Assembly (NCBI GenBank): GCA_034509425.1
Contig: JAVTVJ010000447.1
Location: 558,001 to 622,000 of the forward strand
Reading direction: 5' to 3'
DNA from: Eopsaltria australis
Taxonomy: Eukaryota; Chordata; Aves; Passeriformes; Petroicidae
Length of the DNA: 64,000 nt
Under the pieces are notes generated by a model. The model made no database searches and was not told the DNA's origin. It saw only the letters and a list, made by a program, of their open reading frames with translations. Below are positions 1-12,012 of this stretch, one piece after another (positions within the stretch are counted from its first letter, which is position 1; every line of letters starts with the position of its first letter). The position numbers and the translations under genes are program-made.

Positions 1-683
1 TGAAACAATGACTGTGGAATCACTATCCTATAGAGCCCAAGTAAATTGAAGCACTAAATTGCCATATATGTAATTCACAGCTATATGTCACATCTCTGCA
101 AACTAATCTCAAACTACCCTCAGATCATTGTCAGAAACAGGACTTTATGACTTTACATTTTCTTCTGAAAGCAGCTCTATTCTGCATTACAGGAAATGGT
201 GACTAAGATTTATTATTCATATCTTAATAGACTTTCAGCTTTTTCAAAGTCTTATAAGTGACATTACTTTAATATAGTAATTTCAGAAAGAAAAGGAAAG
301 AAAGGTAAACTACACATGGATTAGTCAATGTGCTTTTCAATAGCAGGGTTTGCCAGCACTTGTTGCAATTTCAAATACTTGGCTGTTTGCATAGTGTTTT
401 GTTGACTAGAAAATTCCCATGTTCATTTCAAGTATGCCTGTCAGTCTTGCTTGCAAAAGGTATTTCTGACTTACATTTCTTAGTTTTCAGAATTTTCCAG
501 AGAATGAGAAAATATTTCAGGAAGTATTTGGTTGTTTTGTTTTTATCTGTGTGTGTGTGAGATCATATTTGTGTGTGAAGCTGTATGTTTTATTTTATTT
601 TGTTTCGAAGGAAACAGTCTTGTCAGACAAGAGGGAGTTTCATCTTTGAGTCACTGATAGTGACTGACAGAAGGCAGGTATAG
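1..683. other. unique AT-rich noncoding DNA
   Basis: No gene, RNA gene or recognisable repeat is visible. Reading frames are short and lack recognisable domains. A very short GT run lies near 550. The segment ends where a sense CR1 tail begins. Confidence 0.6.
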
Positions 684-880
684 AAAAGAGATTTTTCCCT
701 GTAAGGGTGGGGAAGCTCCAGCACAGGTTGCCCAGAGAAGCTGGGACTACCCCTGAATCCCTGGAAGTGTCCAAGGCCAAGTTGGACAGGGCTTGGAGCA
801 ACCCGGGATAGTGGAAGGTGTTAGAACAAGATGGACTTCGAGCTCCCTTCCAATCCAAACCATTCTGTGGTTCTGTGAAC
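684..880 (+). mobile_element. CR1 LINE 3' end, 5'-truncated
   Basis: The segment reads as the sense strand of the avian CR1 3' terminus. The blocks GGTTGCCCAGAGAAGCTG, GTCCAAGGCCAAGTTGGACA and GGGCTTGGAGCAACC lead to CCAAACCATTCTGTGG and then two degenerate copies of the CR1 terminal octamer (TTCTGTGG, TTCTGTGA). About 20 bp that normally contain the CCCTGCCCATGGCAGG block appear deleted before the final GAGCTCCC. Only about 200 bp remain and there is no useful ORF2 coding. This is one of only two sense-oriented CR1 pieces in the window. Confidence 0.9.
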
Positions 881-3800
881 AGCAAAATTCTCAAAATTAA
901 TGCAAGTATCCTCCAAACTGCCAGCAGAATAGCCACATTTTCTCATTTCACTGTGGAAGAGAGAAGGGACTTGAAAGGACAGATGGAGGATTGGGAAGGA
1001 CATAGGGAATAGCCTTACAAGACAGGGTTTGTAGATCCCAGCATTGCAATGAATCCTTCAGATTTTGCATTGTTTCACCCCATCCTGCCCTGCCCCAGTA
1101 GTGGCTTTCAGTCCACACATTCATTTTTTCTTAGCGTTTTGGGTTTTTTTTAAAGATCTGAAAGTGCTGCACAAGAAGTGCTGTGTTTGTATTGCTGTCC
1201 TAAGGAAGTGCTTATTTACCTGAAGCTTGATAATATTTTATAAGAAGTTTCTAAACAGTTAATACATAATGAATGGATGAGAGAAGTTTGGTAAATGAAT
1301 TTCTAAAATCTCAGCAGTCTGGATTCTGCTCCATAGCAATTAAGGGTTCTTATATATCAGAGAAGGCTATTCTCTAATTAAACCTGTATCAATTATATGA
1401 AATTATAAAATATGTATGAATACATAAAAAAGTGTGTATTGCACACGTCTTGTGTTGTTTGGGCTATGGTAGGGTTTGTATGACAGAAGGAGAGGGTGCT
1501 GAAAGAAACACTTTGTGGCAAGATCATCACTGCTTTGAAATACTCTGAAACTTAGGGCCTTAATTCCTCCATCTTTTTATTCCTTTTTTTATCCCTGGCT
1601 TTGACAATCTGGTCTCTGCTTCAGGCAAAGATCAGGTTTCTGACAGAAGCAAATGCTGTATTAGGAACCGCTGCAAGGTTCGCCTTTTCTATCTTAAAGC
1701 ATCAAATCAGACTCTTTTGGTTTTTCTAAATCCTTACTGTTCCAAAATATGTTGGTATTTTTGCTACTTTTCTTCAGCTTTAAGCCATAGTCTACCCATT
1801 TTCTTCTTTCAAGCTGTATCTCTTTCTTTTTTTCTTTTTTTTGGGGGTGGAGGGGATCTCTTTTTTTTACTTCTAATTTTTTTTATTCTCTACCTTGTCT
1901 TCTTGCCTTGATGGCTTTTTCTTGTGGCTTAAACCTTCTCAGTGACCTTCCTTCATAACTCAGATTTTTCTAGAAAGGCTGATTTGTGACTGGTAGAATG
2001 AAATGTGCTCAGTCCTCAGTGTCAAAACAGCAAATCTGAGAAGATGACCACGATTTTGAACTGGCAGTGCTGCCAAGCACCTCCCCTATGCACTGTTCTC
2101 AATTGGCAAACATTACATAGCTGGAAGTGATTGAGGAGTAAAAATTCCATTGTACACCACAATTGTTCATTGCTTCTTTCAACATTACTTGTATGAGATC
2201 TTGAAAATTATGGAACTTACAAAGTTGTTGCAGTGGAATCTGCCTGCCCTTAATGATCATCTTGAAGGAGGAAGGCTCCACAACCTCCTCTGTATAGTTG
2301 GATGTCTCACATAACATTCATCTTTGCCTACTGACTGCTACATGTGAGGTCTTTAAATATGTCTACACATTAGAAAATAAGCAATAAATATTTTTATTAA
2401 ATGTTACTTATTTCCCATAGTCCTCCAGTATTTTCTTTCTAGTACCTTATAAAGGAGTCCTTCAAATTAATATGTTTCAAGCACAGCATTCATTACTATA
2501 AGCACATTTTTCAAATCTGAACTTAGTTCTGATTTATCCTGTCTGCTGTTTGTTTTCTTTGTTGCCCAGGATATTGCCTGTACAAGTAAATGTGTCAATG
2601 TACTTCCTTGCAGAAAATCTGTGATGAGATGCTAAAAATGTCCTTTCCAGACTGAGTGTTAGACACATTAAGTACTGCATATATTGTGACTTACTCTTTC
2701 ACAATTAATGAGCTAGCTATTCTTCCTTTTGTATGTAATGTAGATAACACGGTATTTCTTGTTAAACTTTTCTTTTGCTGTGGAGAAGCATCTATGTGTG
2801 CTTTGAATGTGGAAAAGATCCTGCCTTTCAAAAGCTGCTGCACTTTTTTAGTTGGCAGCAAAATTGGCCTCAATTGTAAGCCTCTTCTCTGCAAAAAATG
2901 GGTTAAGATTATCTTTACACCCAAATGCTCTGTTCCTGGAGGAGAGCAGGCATTGTTGTGTGTTACCTCAGCTAGTTAGCTGACATCAACTCTGTCACCT
3001 TTCCTGATCTCCTGGCTTTAAATTCAGCAGGGTTAAGAAATGTCTCACCTCCTTTAAGGATTTACTTCTGAGAAGATATCTCAGTGTAGGCACACGTTTT
3101 GTAGAAAGGAGTTCTATTGTCAAGCACAGGGCGAGTTTATTAAATTTTCTTATTTATTATCTTTTCCTCTTTCGTATATGCTCCTTCAACTTTAATTTTT
3201 TATGCTCAGACTCTTCCAGTAAACATTTAGTTATCTCTCTCTTTGTCTTTACATAACTTTCTTCCATCTCATAATTCTTATTTACTACTCACAAAAACTG
3301 CATCCTGGATTGGAGAGTTAGTGTTTGAGATGAGGAAAAGAAAGGCTTATGTCATAGAAAATAAATCTGTTTTTTTTTTTGTTTGGTTGTTTGGGGTTTT
3401 TTTCCCCAATTCAAATCCATCTGGTCTGTACAGACTGAAGATTAAACTCAGGCTTTAATGCTGGGTTTCTGCTCTGTACAGCAGAGCTATAAATAATGGA
3501 ACCAACAAGACAGAAGGAGAGAAAAAAATCTTCCCAGCATTTTTGTAGATATATCACTATTAATTTTTTTCTAAATGAAGAAGTATAATTAATACAATAT
3601 TAGCAAAGAGAAATCAAAGAGAAATCAGGAACTCTTCGAATTCTGTGCTAGGGAGAAAAGAAGGGAAGAAAAGGAAGAAGAGGGAAAAGAAAGAGAACAT
3701 GCCCTCAATGTCACTCTGTCCATCTAACCTGGACAGCCTTCTGCAAAACCTCCCGATTTGGGGGCTTGAATTCTGCAGGTTTGGCTTCAGTCACCGTGTC

Positions 3801-5853
3801 CTGAAGCAGAGACCAGCTCGTGCTGCTGGTCCTCCAGCCTGTGGCTCCTTCTCTAGGCTGATAACAGCAGCAGAGAGGCCCAGAAAGAAATAATTTACAG
3901 AGTATTTCCTTCAAGGACTCTCCGTGACAAAGAGGCAGTTTTTGTAGTGTTATCAAGTGTTTGAAAGCCAAATACAAAAGGGGATGACTGCCTTACAAAT
4001 TCCAACTTACTCCAAGGGACCTTGAAGTCACTCCTAAACCACTTCATGCCACCTGTGTGAACTTGAATCCCTCTTAAGAGACTGTTAATGCTGTTAACAG
4101 TTTCAACTAATTACAGGAAAACATTGCTTTCAGCATCATCGTCTTAAAAGACCATTTCACTGAAGATGAAAAAAAAATTCAATATTAAAAAAAAAAAAAA
4201 TCTAAGAGGATTCCAACTAAGAACTGAGCCCACAAGAGTAACTTTCCTCTTCTTTTTACTGCCCTGCTCAAACATTTGGGATTCCAAGCAAAACAGATTC
4301 AGGCAAACATGCAACTTCTTAACTTGGACTTACCTTTTTACATGCCAACACTGCTGTCCCTATACTCTGTGCTAGTAAAATGTGAGTATATGTAACCCAG
4401 AGAATAATCTCTCATTACAAAATTGCCTGTTTTTAAAAAAATTAGTTTGGTCATGATCTATTTCTAGAAAAAGCAGTGTTTTCATAGAGCACTTTTTCTA
4501 ATTTACCAGCTAGAGTATGTTCCAATCAGAGTGTTTGGAGGAATTTTGTTGGCTATTAGCTCACTTGCTTTCTCTGCTACACTGAGGAGAAGCTGTGTGA
4601 ACGATTTCTCAGGTGAAATCAAACAGCAGTTGGAAAGCTTTGTCTGTAGAGGCACTCAAATGAAAGGTGAACATCTGTCATTTAATTCTGTATTTTGTAG
4701 TCCATTTCACTTGGATTAGTGTCCATCTCCTTTGGGACTGCTGCCTGCAGGGTCTCAGAAGGCATCATAGTGATTCTCTACTCAGTTCAGAACTCCAGAC
4801 TATCAGTGAGCTTAGCAAGACATTAATGACATAAGTGGTCTGTCTGAAAACAGCATGGTAGTTTGCACAATCTTCTCCTAAAGCATTTTTGTTTCTGTCC
4901 ACTGAAGCATGGGAAGTTCAGATGGAGCTGGATTGAACTGTAACATCTGTTCTGAAACCACCTATTCTTGCCACTATCCTCACACTGCCCTCTCTGAGAA
5001 CACAAAAACATATTGCACCATCCAGACTATTCTGCATTGCTTACAGTTTTCCAGAATATGTTTATTTGTGTTTGGGTTTGGGTTTTTTTTCCCCCGCATT
5101 GTTCATCTGCATATAAATTTTAAATGTCCAGTTGTGTATTATGACACTTTACTTAAGGGCTTTATTTTGTAATCCCAAAAAGAATTTAAATTTATCATCT
5201 GTTTAAGAGGACTGATAAAGAGACAGTAGAGAGCAACATTTTATTCTCTCCTTTTCTGCAGAGTTGCTCCCTGGTCATGGCCCCCTCATTTGCTTTGCTC
5301 ATAACTATCTGAAACTGGTCATCCGAACAGGAGTCAGTTTTTAATGCTTTTTGTCTCTCCTACTAGAGAGGCAATAAAGAGATATGGAGCAGGATAAAAA
5401 GTACTGGGTATTGACTATTTTAAATATGAATATCCACAGAAGACTGTATTTCTTTAATAGCCCTATTGCTGCTCTGGCAGTAATCAAGGCTGTTTAAGAC
5501 TTTTCTAGGTGGTGATTCTGTTTGTTCATCCCTTCACTTTGCTCACAATGACACTGTTTTTTCTCCTCAACCCATTTTGCAAGAGCTATTAAATAGCTTC
5601 AAGCATATTCCAGCAGCAGCACTGATGCTTTGATTATGTCCTTGATTTATCCTTTAAAATTCTCTGAGACCACTGGCATGTGACAAATAATTTGTATTTC
5701 TGTTTTTAGCCCCTTTAATGAGTTTGTGTTATTCTGTTAAACGAATGGTAAATTTTTGCCTTTTATCATCTTCTTCCATCAAGTCTACCTGTTGAATGTG
5801 ATGCAATGTTATGAGTTTAATCATGTGAGAAGAGAAACAAAGAAAAATATATG
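881..5853. other. unique AT-rich noncoding DNA with simple tracts
   Basis: No exon or RNA gene can be supported. Pyrimidine- or T-rich stretches occur near 1815-1890 and 3370-3405. A 47-bp uninterrupted purine tract lies at 3651-3697, and a 14-base A run at 4187-4200. The open frames here (up to about 107 codons) show no domain, no splice context and no codon-level regularity that I can recognise. Confidence 0.6.
3651..3697 (+). repeat. polypurine tract
   Basis: Forty-seven consecutive purines (G and A only) run up to the C at 3698. Such tracts are common low-complexity sequence and can adopt triplex structures. No functional context is visible. Confidence 0.8.
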
Positions 5854-5883
5854 TGTTTAGTTCATATGTATATGAACTAAACA
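5854..5883. repeat. perfect 30-bp inverted repeat
   Basis: Two exactly complementary 14-bp arms (5854-5867 and 5870-5883) are separated by two bases, GT. The arm is TGTTTAGTTCATAT. Pairing stops sharply, since 5853 and 5884 are both G. It is too short for a microRNA precursor and could extrude as a cruciform. No mobile-element context is recognised. Confidence 0.9.
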
Positions 5884-8429
5884 GACTCATCTGATTCTGT
5901 TCCTACAAGTCTGGATTCAGGTCAGGAGTGACCTTTTTGCTCTTTAGATCAAAAAACATGGATTCTCATTACTCTGGATTCGTGATACTTTCAAAATTTA
6001 GCTCTCAGTTGTATGGTTTGGAATTACCAATTTTTTAGCTCAGGTTTCAGCCTTTTCACTTACTTTGAAGACACAAATCTAAATAAATCCTAGGGTTTGA
6101 AGATGGAGTAAAGACTGTGATGCTGTTACACTATTTCTCATTTATTGCTGACCAGCTTCTTGCCATATATCTGTTTGGATTTCCTGTGATGAAATTTATT
6201 TTTAATTGAAGGTCATTTTCTTCTACAGGAAGGGCAGAAAGGGGCACTGTGTGTTACTCCACGATGTCATACACCTCTGTGCATCTTTTTTGCAGCTGAA
6301 AAATGAAGGTAGAAAACTTCTGTTCTCAGCTTTTGTGGTTTCACTCCCCCTGAAAATATGTAGAATCATCAGAGTAGAAGTCATCTGGCAACTCAGACCC
6401 ATACTGAGTTAATCATAATATGGATATCAATCCTTGCAAAAGCTCAGAAATCTGTGTTTGGCTCCTCGAGGACAAGTTTTATCAAAACAAAAGCCATGTT
6501 GGTATAGCTTGAGGTGAACATTCTATTAACAATAAATATATCCTGCCTTCCTAAGCTCCCTGCATAATAAATGGAGATGCACTTACCCTGTTCAACATCA
6601 TTTGTGTTTGCAAGCAGTTCAAATATTCATCTTGCTTTGAGTTGCTGGAACAGGTGATATGAATAGTCAGTATCCAAACTGACAGTGAGCTTTTACCCTT
6701 TTTCCCATTGTCTGTGAGAAACCCCTGTAACTGCCACTGCAGATGGGACTGAAATGTCTGAGACTTGATAGTAAAACCTTTGCTGTCGTTTGCATCTTGG
6801 ATTAAATCAGCCCCAATAAGTCATGCTGAGATCTGACTAAAAGTGTTGCTCAAGTGCAGGGGAAATAGGTTTCTGCTTACATTGTTTACCTCCATTAGGG
6901 TGAAAAGAAAGCAGCAGAGTGGGTCTAGACTGACTGAAACCCCTGGGAGAAGACAAAAGATGGGTTTAAAAAATTTCTTACTCTTGTTTTGGCCCCCAGT
7001 GCACAGATGGATGCCATTGGTGTGTGACAACTGCATGAACAAGTACACAGCCATTCTTTGATAAGTCCTTTCCAGGTCATTTTTATCCCTTCTGATTTTC
7101 ACCATTACTGTCTTACTGTCCTTTACAGATTGTAGGCAGGAGGCAGAAGGAAAAAGTGAATAGAGGTAGTCATGTAAGAAGTCTTAGAGGAATTAAGTGA
7201 AACTTCAAGGTAAAGAAGTCCATCAAACAGATCTCAGGATCCCAAATGTTTTGTCTCATTTCTGTACACCCATGCAATGTTTAAATTAAAATATAAGTTC
7301 ACTTAATCTCATTTTTTTCCTGGAAGGCACCATGTCCATGTAAAATTAGAGGAAAATTCACTTTTTAGTTCAGTGAATGCTGGAGTGGTTTCATAAGTCT
7401 AAGTAGTTTTGGCGTTTGACTTACACAGAGACTCAAATTCCTTTGGTACTGGACTTCATCTTCCTTCTCCTAGTTTTGTGTGGATCAGCTGCTGTTAAAC
7501 TGCAATTGAACTAATCAAGGCAGATTGGCCCTTGGTCTGTGCCATAGGGAAGGAAGTGGCAGATGGGGATGAATGTGGCTCTTTTTCTAATGTATGGTTT
7601 CTTGTTTAGCTCGGGCATGGAGGCCCAAAACTGCAAACCAGAGAGTAAATCAGGGAATTCTTTAAATAGGATTTAAAAGCTTCATGAAAGGAGGGAAGCT
7701 GCTCTGAGTACTTTCATTGTTCCTGCCTCCATTTGCAATCTAATGCCTAGTACTTAAATACGTCTTAATTAAGGATGCTTCCATTGAGGTGGAGAATGGT
7801 TTCATCTGTATTTCCATTAATTACGTCATCATTAACTATTTTAAAGATGTTTGCCTCGAACACATTGGTGGGTTTTTTTTTGTCCTGAAGGGGAATGTTT
7901 CCCCTACCCATAGTGAGCAAACTACTGAGTATGGAAGAATTAACAACTAGAAAAGTTACTTGGGATAAACTGTAATCTCTTTAAAAAAACTTTTAAGCCT
8001 TTTACGTGCTGTCAGGAGACTAAGACTCAGGAGGCAATTTGATAAACAAACATGGAAAAAGCAAAGAAACTAAAATTGATAAACAAAATCAATGGATTAT
8101 TAAGCCCATTAGAGCCATTGTGACATCCTGCATAAAATAGGCCATAGGACCTCTCCTGGAATAATTCCTTTGTCTTGACAATTAACTAAAACTGAGTTTG
8201 GCAGTTATTTTATATTGCTGTATTCAGTCTTTCTTTAAAAATTGTTTGAATGAATGGAGAATCAACTATATCACTTACCACGAATTTTTCACCATTATCT
8301 TCCCTATTAAAAATACAGGTTTTGTCTATCACCTACATTAAATTAGCTACAACTTTCATTCATTAAGCCTTGTCATTAAGGAAATGCCTTAAAAAGGATT
8401 TCAGGAGGCTTTCTGGTCCATCCTTCAGT
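5884..8429. other. unique AT-rich noncoding DNA
   Basis: Nothing beyond short random open frames is seen. There is no recognisable transposon, RNA gene or microsatellite of note. Confidence 0.6.
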
Positions 8430-8745
8430 TTCTTGGCAGAAGCAAACCCCAGAAGTTCTCCTTGCCCCAGGGCAGGATCGACTCTATCTAAAGCATTCTT
8501 AACTAGAGATTGTCTAAACTGTTCTTGAAAGACACAAATGATTCTGTGATGCAAAATCTCCCCAATAAATCCGGGACAGTACTTTACTTATCTTCAGAAA
8601 GCTTTTTCCTGAGGGCCGACTGAAGTCTCTATTTCAGAAATATAAGCCTCTTACTGCTTGTTCTACCCACAGTGAAGAAGGAAAACAGATTAGTTCTTTT
8701 TTTCTTGCAGGTGTCTCATACAGTTGAAGACCATGTGCCTGCTCT
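8430..8745 (-). mobile_element. ancient CR1-like LINE remnant, antisense
   Basis: The plus strand resembles the reverse complement of old reptile-type CR1 3' regions. It has a CCAGGGCAGGATCGACTCTA block, then TCTAAACTGTTCTTGAAAG, a run resembling the GGAAGTTTTTCCTAA motif (here GAAAGCTTTTTCCTGA), TACTGCTTGTTCTACCCACA and finally CAGTTGAAGACC. These motifs occur in the order and spacing expected of older CR1 subfamilies, but with heavy substitution and indels. The family call rests on remembered consensus blocks. The polypyrimidine/CAG run at 8695-8710 is part of this repeat and not a splice acceptor. Confidence 0.65.
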
Positions 8746-11700
8746 TCCCCCCACAATTATCAGCTCTCATGTGCTAGAGTCAAATTTCCTGCCTTGCAAA
8801 TATTTACCAAGCTCTTAATTCTGTAATCATGATTCTGGTCTTCTTGGAAATCTCTCCATATTTCCTGTGTACGTGGCAAGCCAGCAGACTTGATTCTATT
8901 ATCCACAAAAGGATATGGCTCTAATTTTTATTTTATACACACCTACACACACATCTGTACTTATTGCTAATGTTGGCCTTTTGAATTATAGCAAGATACT
9001 TAAATTGACAACATTAGCCAAAGAGACAAAGTTCCCTTTTCTATAAATATGATTTGTCTTCATTGGTTGTAGGTAAAATCTAGTATTCAGAGAACTGAAT
9101 TCAGTTTTACTTCCTTCTAAAAAGGAATGTACTCTTCTGTTTTGTCTCAGGACAATCCTGAAAAGAATCAAGATCCAGGTTCTTACAAATTATTTCTTTG
9201 ATGATGTTGCAGGTCTGAAACTTGTTTTTTTCCCATAGTGTAACAAAAGCTTACACCAAGTTGGCATTAAGTTTTGAGAAGTGAGGGCTACATTCTTCAC
9301 TAAAAGCACCATGCAGGTGGGCTTACAGTGGCTGAGAAGTGCCATAAATATCTGCCAAGTCCATTAAACAAGCCCACCTTCCAGCCCTTAATGTTTTTGT
9401 TATTCAACTTTAGTCATTCCCAAGATGTGCTACATTTTCACTTCATGGTCCTACATGAGCTGGCAGAGAACTGACAGATCTCTGGAAAGAGCTATTTCTA
9501 AGGTGAGATAAACCTTATCTGATACTTTAAATAGTACTGTAAGAGGTGAAGGAGGGGGAGAGAAGGCTTTGGAAGTTCCTTCTTTAGACTGCTCTCAGTT
9601 TGTGAAGGTGACTTCAGATGTTCTTGCGAGATTGTGGTCACGATCAAGGATTAGATTGAAGGCAGGGTCATAGAAGGAGCAGGAATAGCAGGAAAAGAGA
9701 GGGTGTCTGAAGCTATTTGAATAAAGTAGGAGTATTTTTAAGGAAGTATTCAAGTAAAGAAAGATGTGAAGCATAGGGAGGAAAATGAAGTGTCTGTTCT
9801 GTGGAGCATCTGAATCAAGAACAAGGATAGATGTGATATTTGGAAGTTGCTATGGAAAAGAGAACTTGTATCATCCACAGAAGCTGGTTTCTCTGAAACA
9901 CCTCCAGAAAGAGCTATAAACATAATTCTTCTACCTTCCCCATGCTACCTCAAAGAGATAAACTCACCTCAGATAAGCCAACCTATGACCAATTTCAAAC
10001 CAGCAGCTCAGTGTACTAAAGGGTCAGAAACTTAAAAGCTGCCTGAGAGGAGATCAGGAGAAATCAATGGCAGCTCAAGCTCCTGAAGTAGCAGGAGATT
10101 TGTTAGATGGAAATGCACAAGTGAAACAAATCTGTCGGTGTGAACGCCCCATTTCAGGGTCAGATCCTGGACTGTCACATTTTCTGCTCACTGTTTCATC
10201 TCCTCCTACAGCTAAAAACTTTCATCTAAACTTCCCTCTCAGGGACAGGCCTTGTCTGCCAGTCTCCATAGTTTGAAACGGAAGAATTCCCTCCTTTTAT
10301 GTCTGTCCTCACCTTGATGATATTTATGGACTAAGACATGCTGCCCCCCAGTTTTTACTTTTCCAGACTCCATAAATTCAGCTTCCTTACTTTTTCATCT
10401 TTATGTCTTATGATCACCTAGTTCTTATATTCGTTTTGTTTCCTGATTTTGTATTTCCCTACATTTCTTCTGTTTGCTCAGAACATCTGTTTTTTAAATT
10501 TTTTAACCCAGTTTGCTACAAATAATTATTCTTAAGTTCTCAGTTATGAAGTTCTCAGTTATGAAGTTTCCTGAAATCTCTGTGCTGAGAGCTGCTTCCA
10601 CAGCTCCTTTACAGTTCATGTGTCTGTATTCATGTCATGAAGTTTTACAAAAAGGCAGATAAATACAAGTTATTAGGATCTTTGCAAAGGTTGTCAGATA
10701 CAAATATTTCATCTCTATTACACAGAAAACTGCAACCATTATCTAATAGTCTCTTCCAGCTTTAAATTCAGTGAAAGGTATCAAATTCCTTGTATGAAAA
10801 CTCCCATAGTGAATTTAACAGTTTGGATATAATTTTTAAGCTTCAGAGGTTGTGATAGAAAAGGTTGGTCTTCCTCTTGCTTGTTTAATGATGTGTGAGA
10901 AGTTGATGAATTCTGGTAGTGAACCAGTGGATGATGCCACTTTGAGGTCTTAAACATTTAGCTCAAACAGTAATATTCCATTTTTATAATGTTGTTTACC
11001 CCTGACTGAAATCTTCCTGTCAGACCAAGAAAAATTGACTTGATACAAGAATTGGCAGGTTTCTGCAAACAAATAAATAAAGAAAACCTTAATTAAAAGA
11101 AATTTAATATTGAGGAAGTGTGTGATTAGCATTACTTCTAAAAGCTTTCATATAAAAAAATATTCTTCATAAACTTAATAAATTTGAAACACAAAATCTC
11201 TAAATTCTTAATTATGAGATACATTTGGATCACAACCTGAGATTAAAACTGTGAATTAGATGACAATTTTATGTTACTTTTGCTTTCAGTGACATCTGAC
11301 TGGCTGTGAACAACCTGAGTGTTTACATTAAAAGATTGTCTCCCTGCTGATAAAGATGATTGCTTAATGATAAATGCTGAGATCTGAAATGCATGAAACA
11401 TTACCTCACAAGTGTAATGCAAAAATCCCATCAGAAATTTCCTCCCCTATAAGAGGAACAGTCCAGCAGGTTCCACTCATAAAATCAATTCCAATACCCG
11501 TAAAATCCATTTCCAGACTTTGCCTGTGCATCAACAGATTCAAATGAAGTGTATTTTAAAGCATAATGCAGAGACTATGGTGAGTAGGTGAAAAAGCAGT
11601 TATGGCAGACTTGGATTCTCCTGTCACCACTTAATGTCAGGAATGTTTGAGAGATGTCTGTGTCCTTTCACCTGTGACTTTTACAAAACCAGGAGTTAAT

Positions 11701-11756
11701 TTATTAGAGCCAGGAAGCACTGCTGTCAGTATTTGTTCATGTAGATCAGAGACTAT
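8746..11756. other. unique noncoding DNA
   Basis: No gene or known repeat is recognised. A short palindrome AACTGAATTCAGTT lies at 9093-9106. A 16-bp unit (AAGTTCTCAGTTATG plus one base) is tandemly doubled at 10533-10564. The remainder is ordinary AT-rich sequence. Confidence 0.6.
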
Positions 11757-11807
11757 TTAACTGGAACAAATAATAGTCAAGAAATTAAATTCATAGAATA
11801 ACAGAGT
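11757..11807. repeat. 51-bp sequence shared with 19319-19369 (copy 1)
   Basis: Aligning this segment with 19319-19369 gives 46 identical bases of 51 with no gaps. The first 35 bases lie outside the adjoining CR1, and the last 16 are the 3' tail of that antisense CR1 (CATAGAATAACAGAGT). Similarity stops inside the CR1. This copy abuts the full CR1 fragment at 11792-12012. Confidence 0.9.
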
Positions 11808-12012
11808 CATGGAGTGGTTTGGGCTAGAAGAGACCTTGAAGACCATCTCATTCCAATCCTCTGCCATGGGCAGGGACACCTTCCACTGTCCCAGGCTGCT
11901 CCAAGCCCCGTCCAACCTGGCCTTGGACACTTTCAGGGATCCAGGGGCAGCCCCATCTTCTCTGGGCACCCTGTGCCAGGGCCTCACCTCCCTCACAGGG
12001 AAGGATTTCTCT
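11792..12012 (-). mobile_element. CR1 LINE 3' end, antisense
   Basis: Read on the plus strand, it begins with the complemented CR1 octamer tail (CATAGAATAACAGAGTCATGG). It continues through GGTTTGGGCTAGAAG, CTCTGCCATGGGCAGGGACA, CCTTGGACACTTTCAGGGAT and CAGGGGCAGCCCCATC, and ends around CACAGGGAAGGATTTCTC. The internal variants closely match the copy at 52184-52412, which suggests the same CR1 subfamily. The element is truncated at its 5' side and carries no intact frame. Confidence 0.92.

Noticed and set aside
8695..8712. TTTTTTTCTTGCAG/GTG acceptor-like sequence
   Set aside because: It lies within the ancient CR1-like remnant and has no downstream coding frame.
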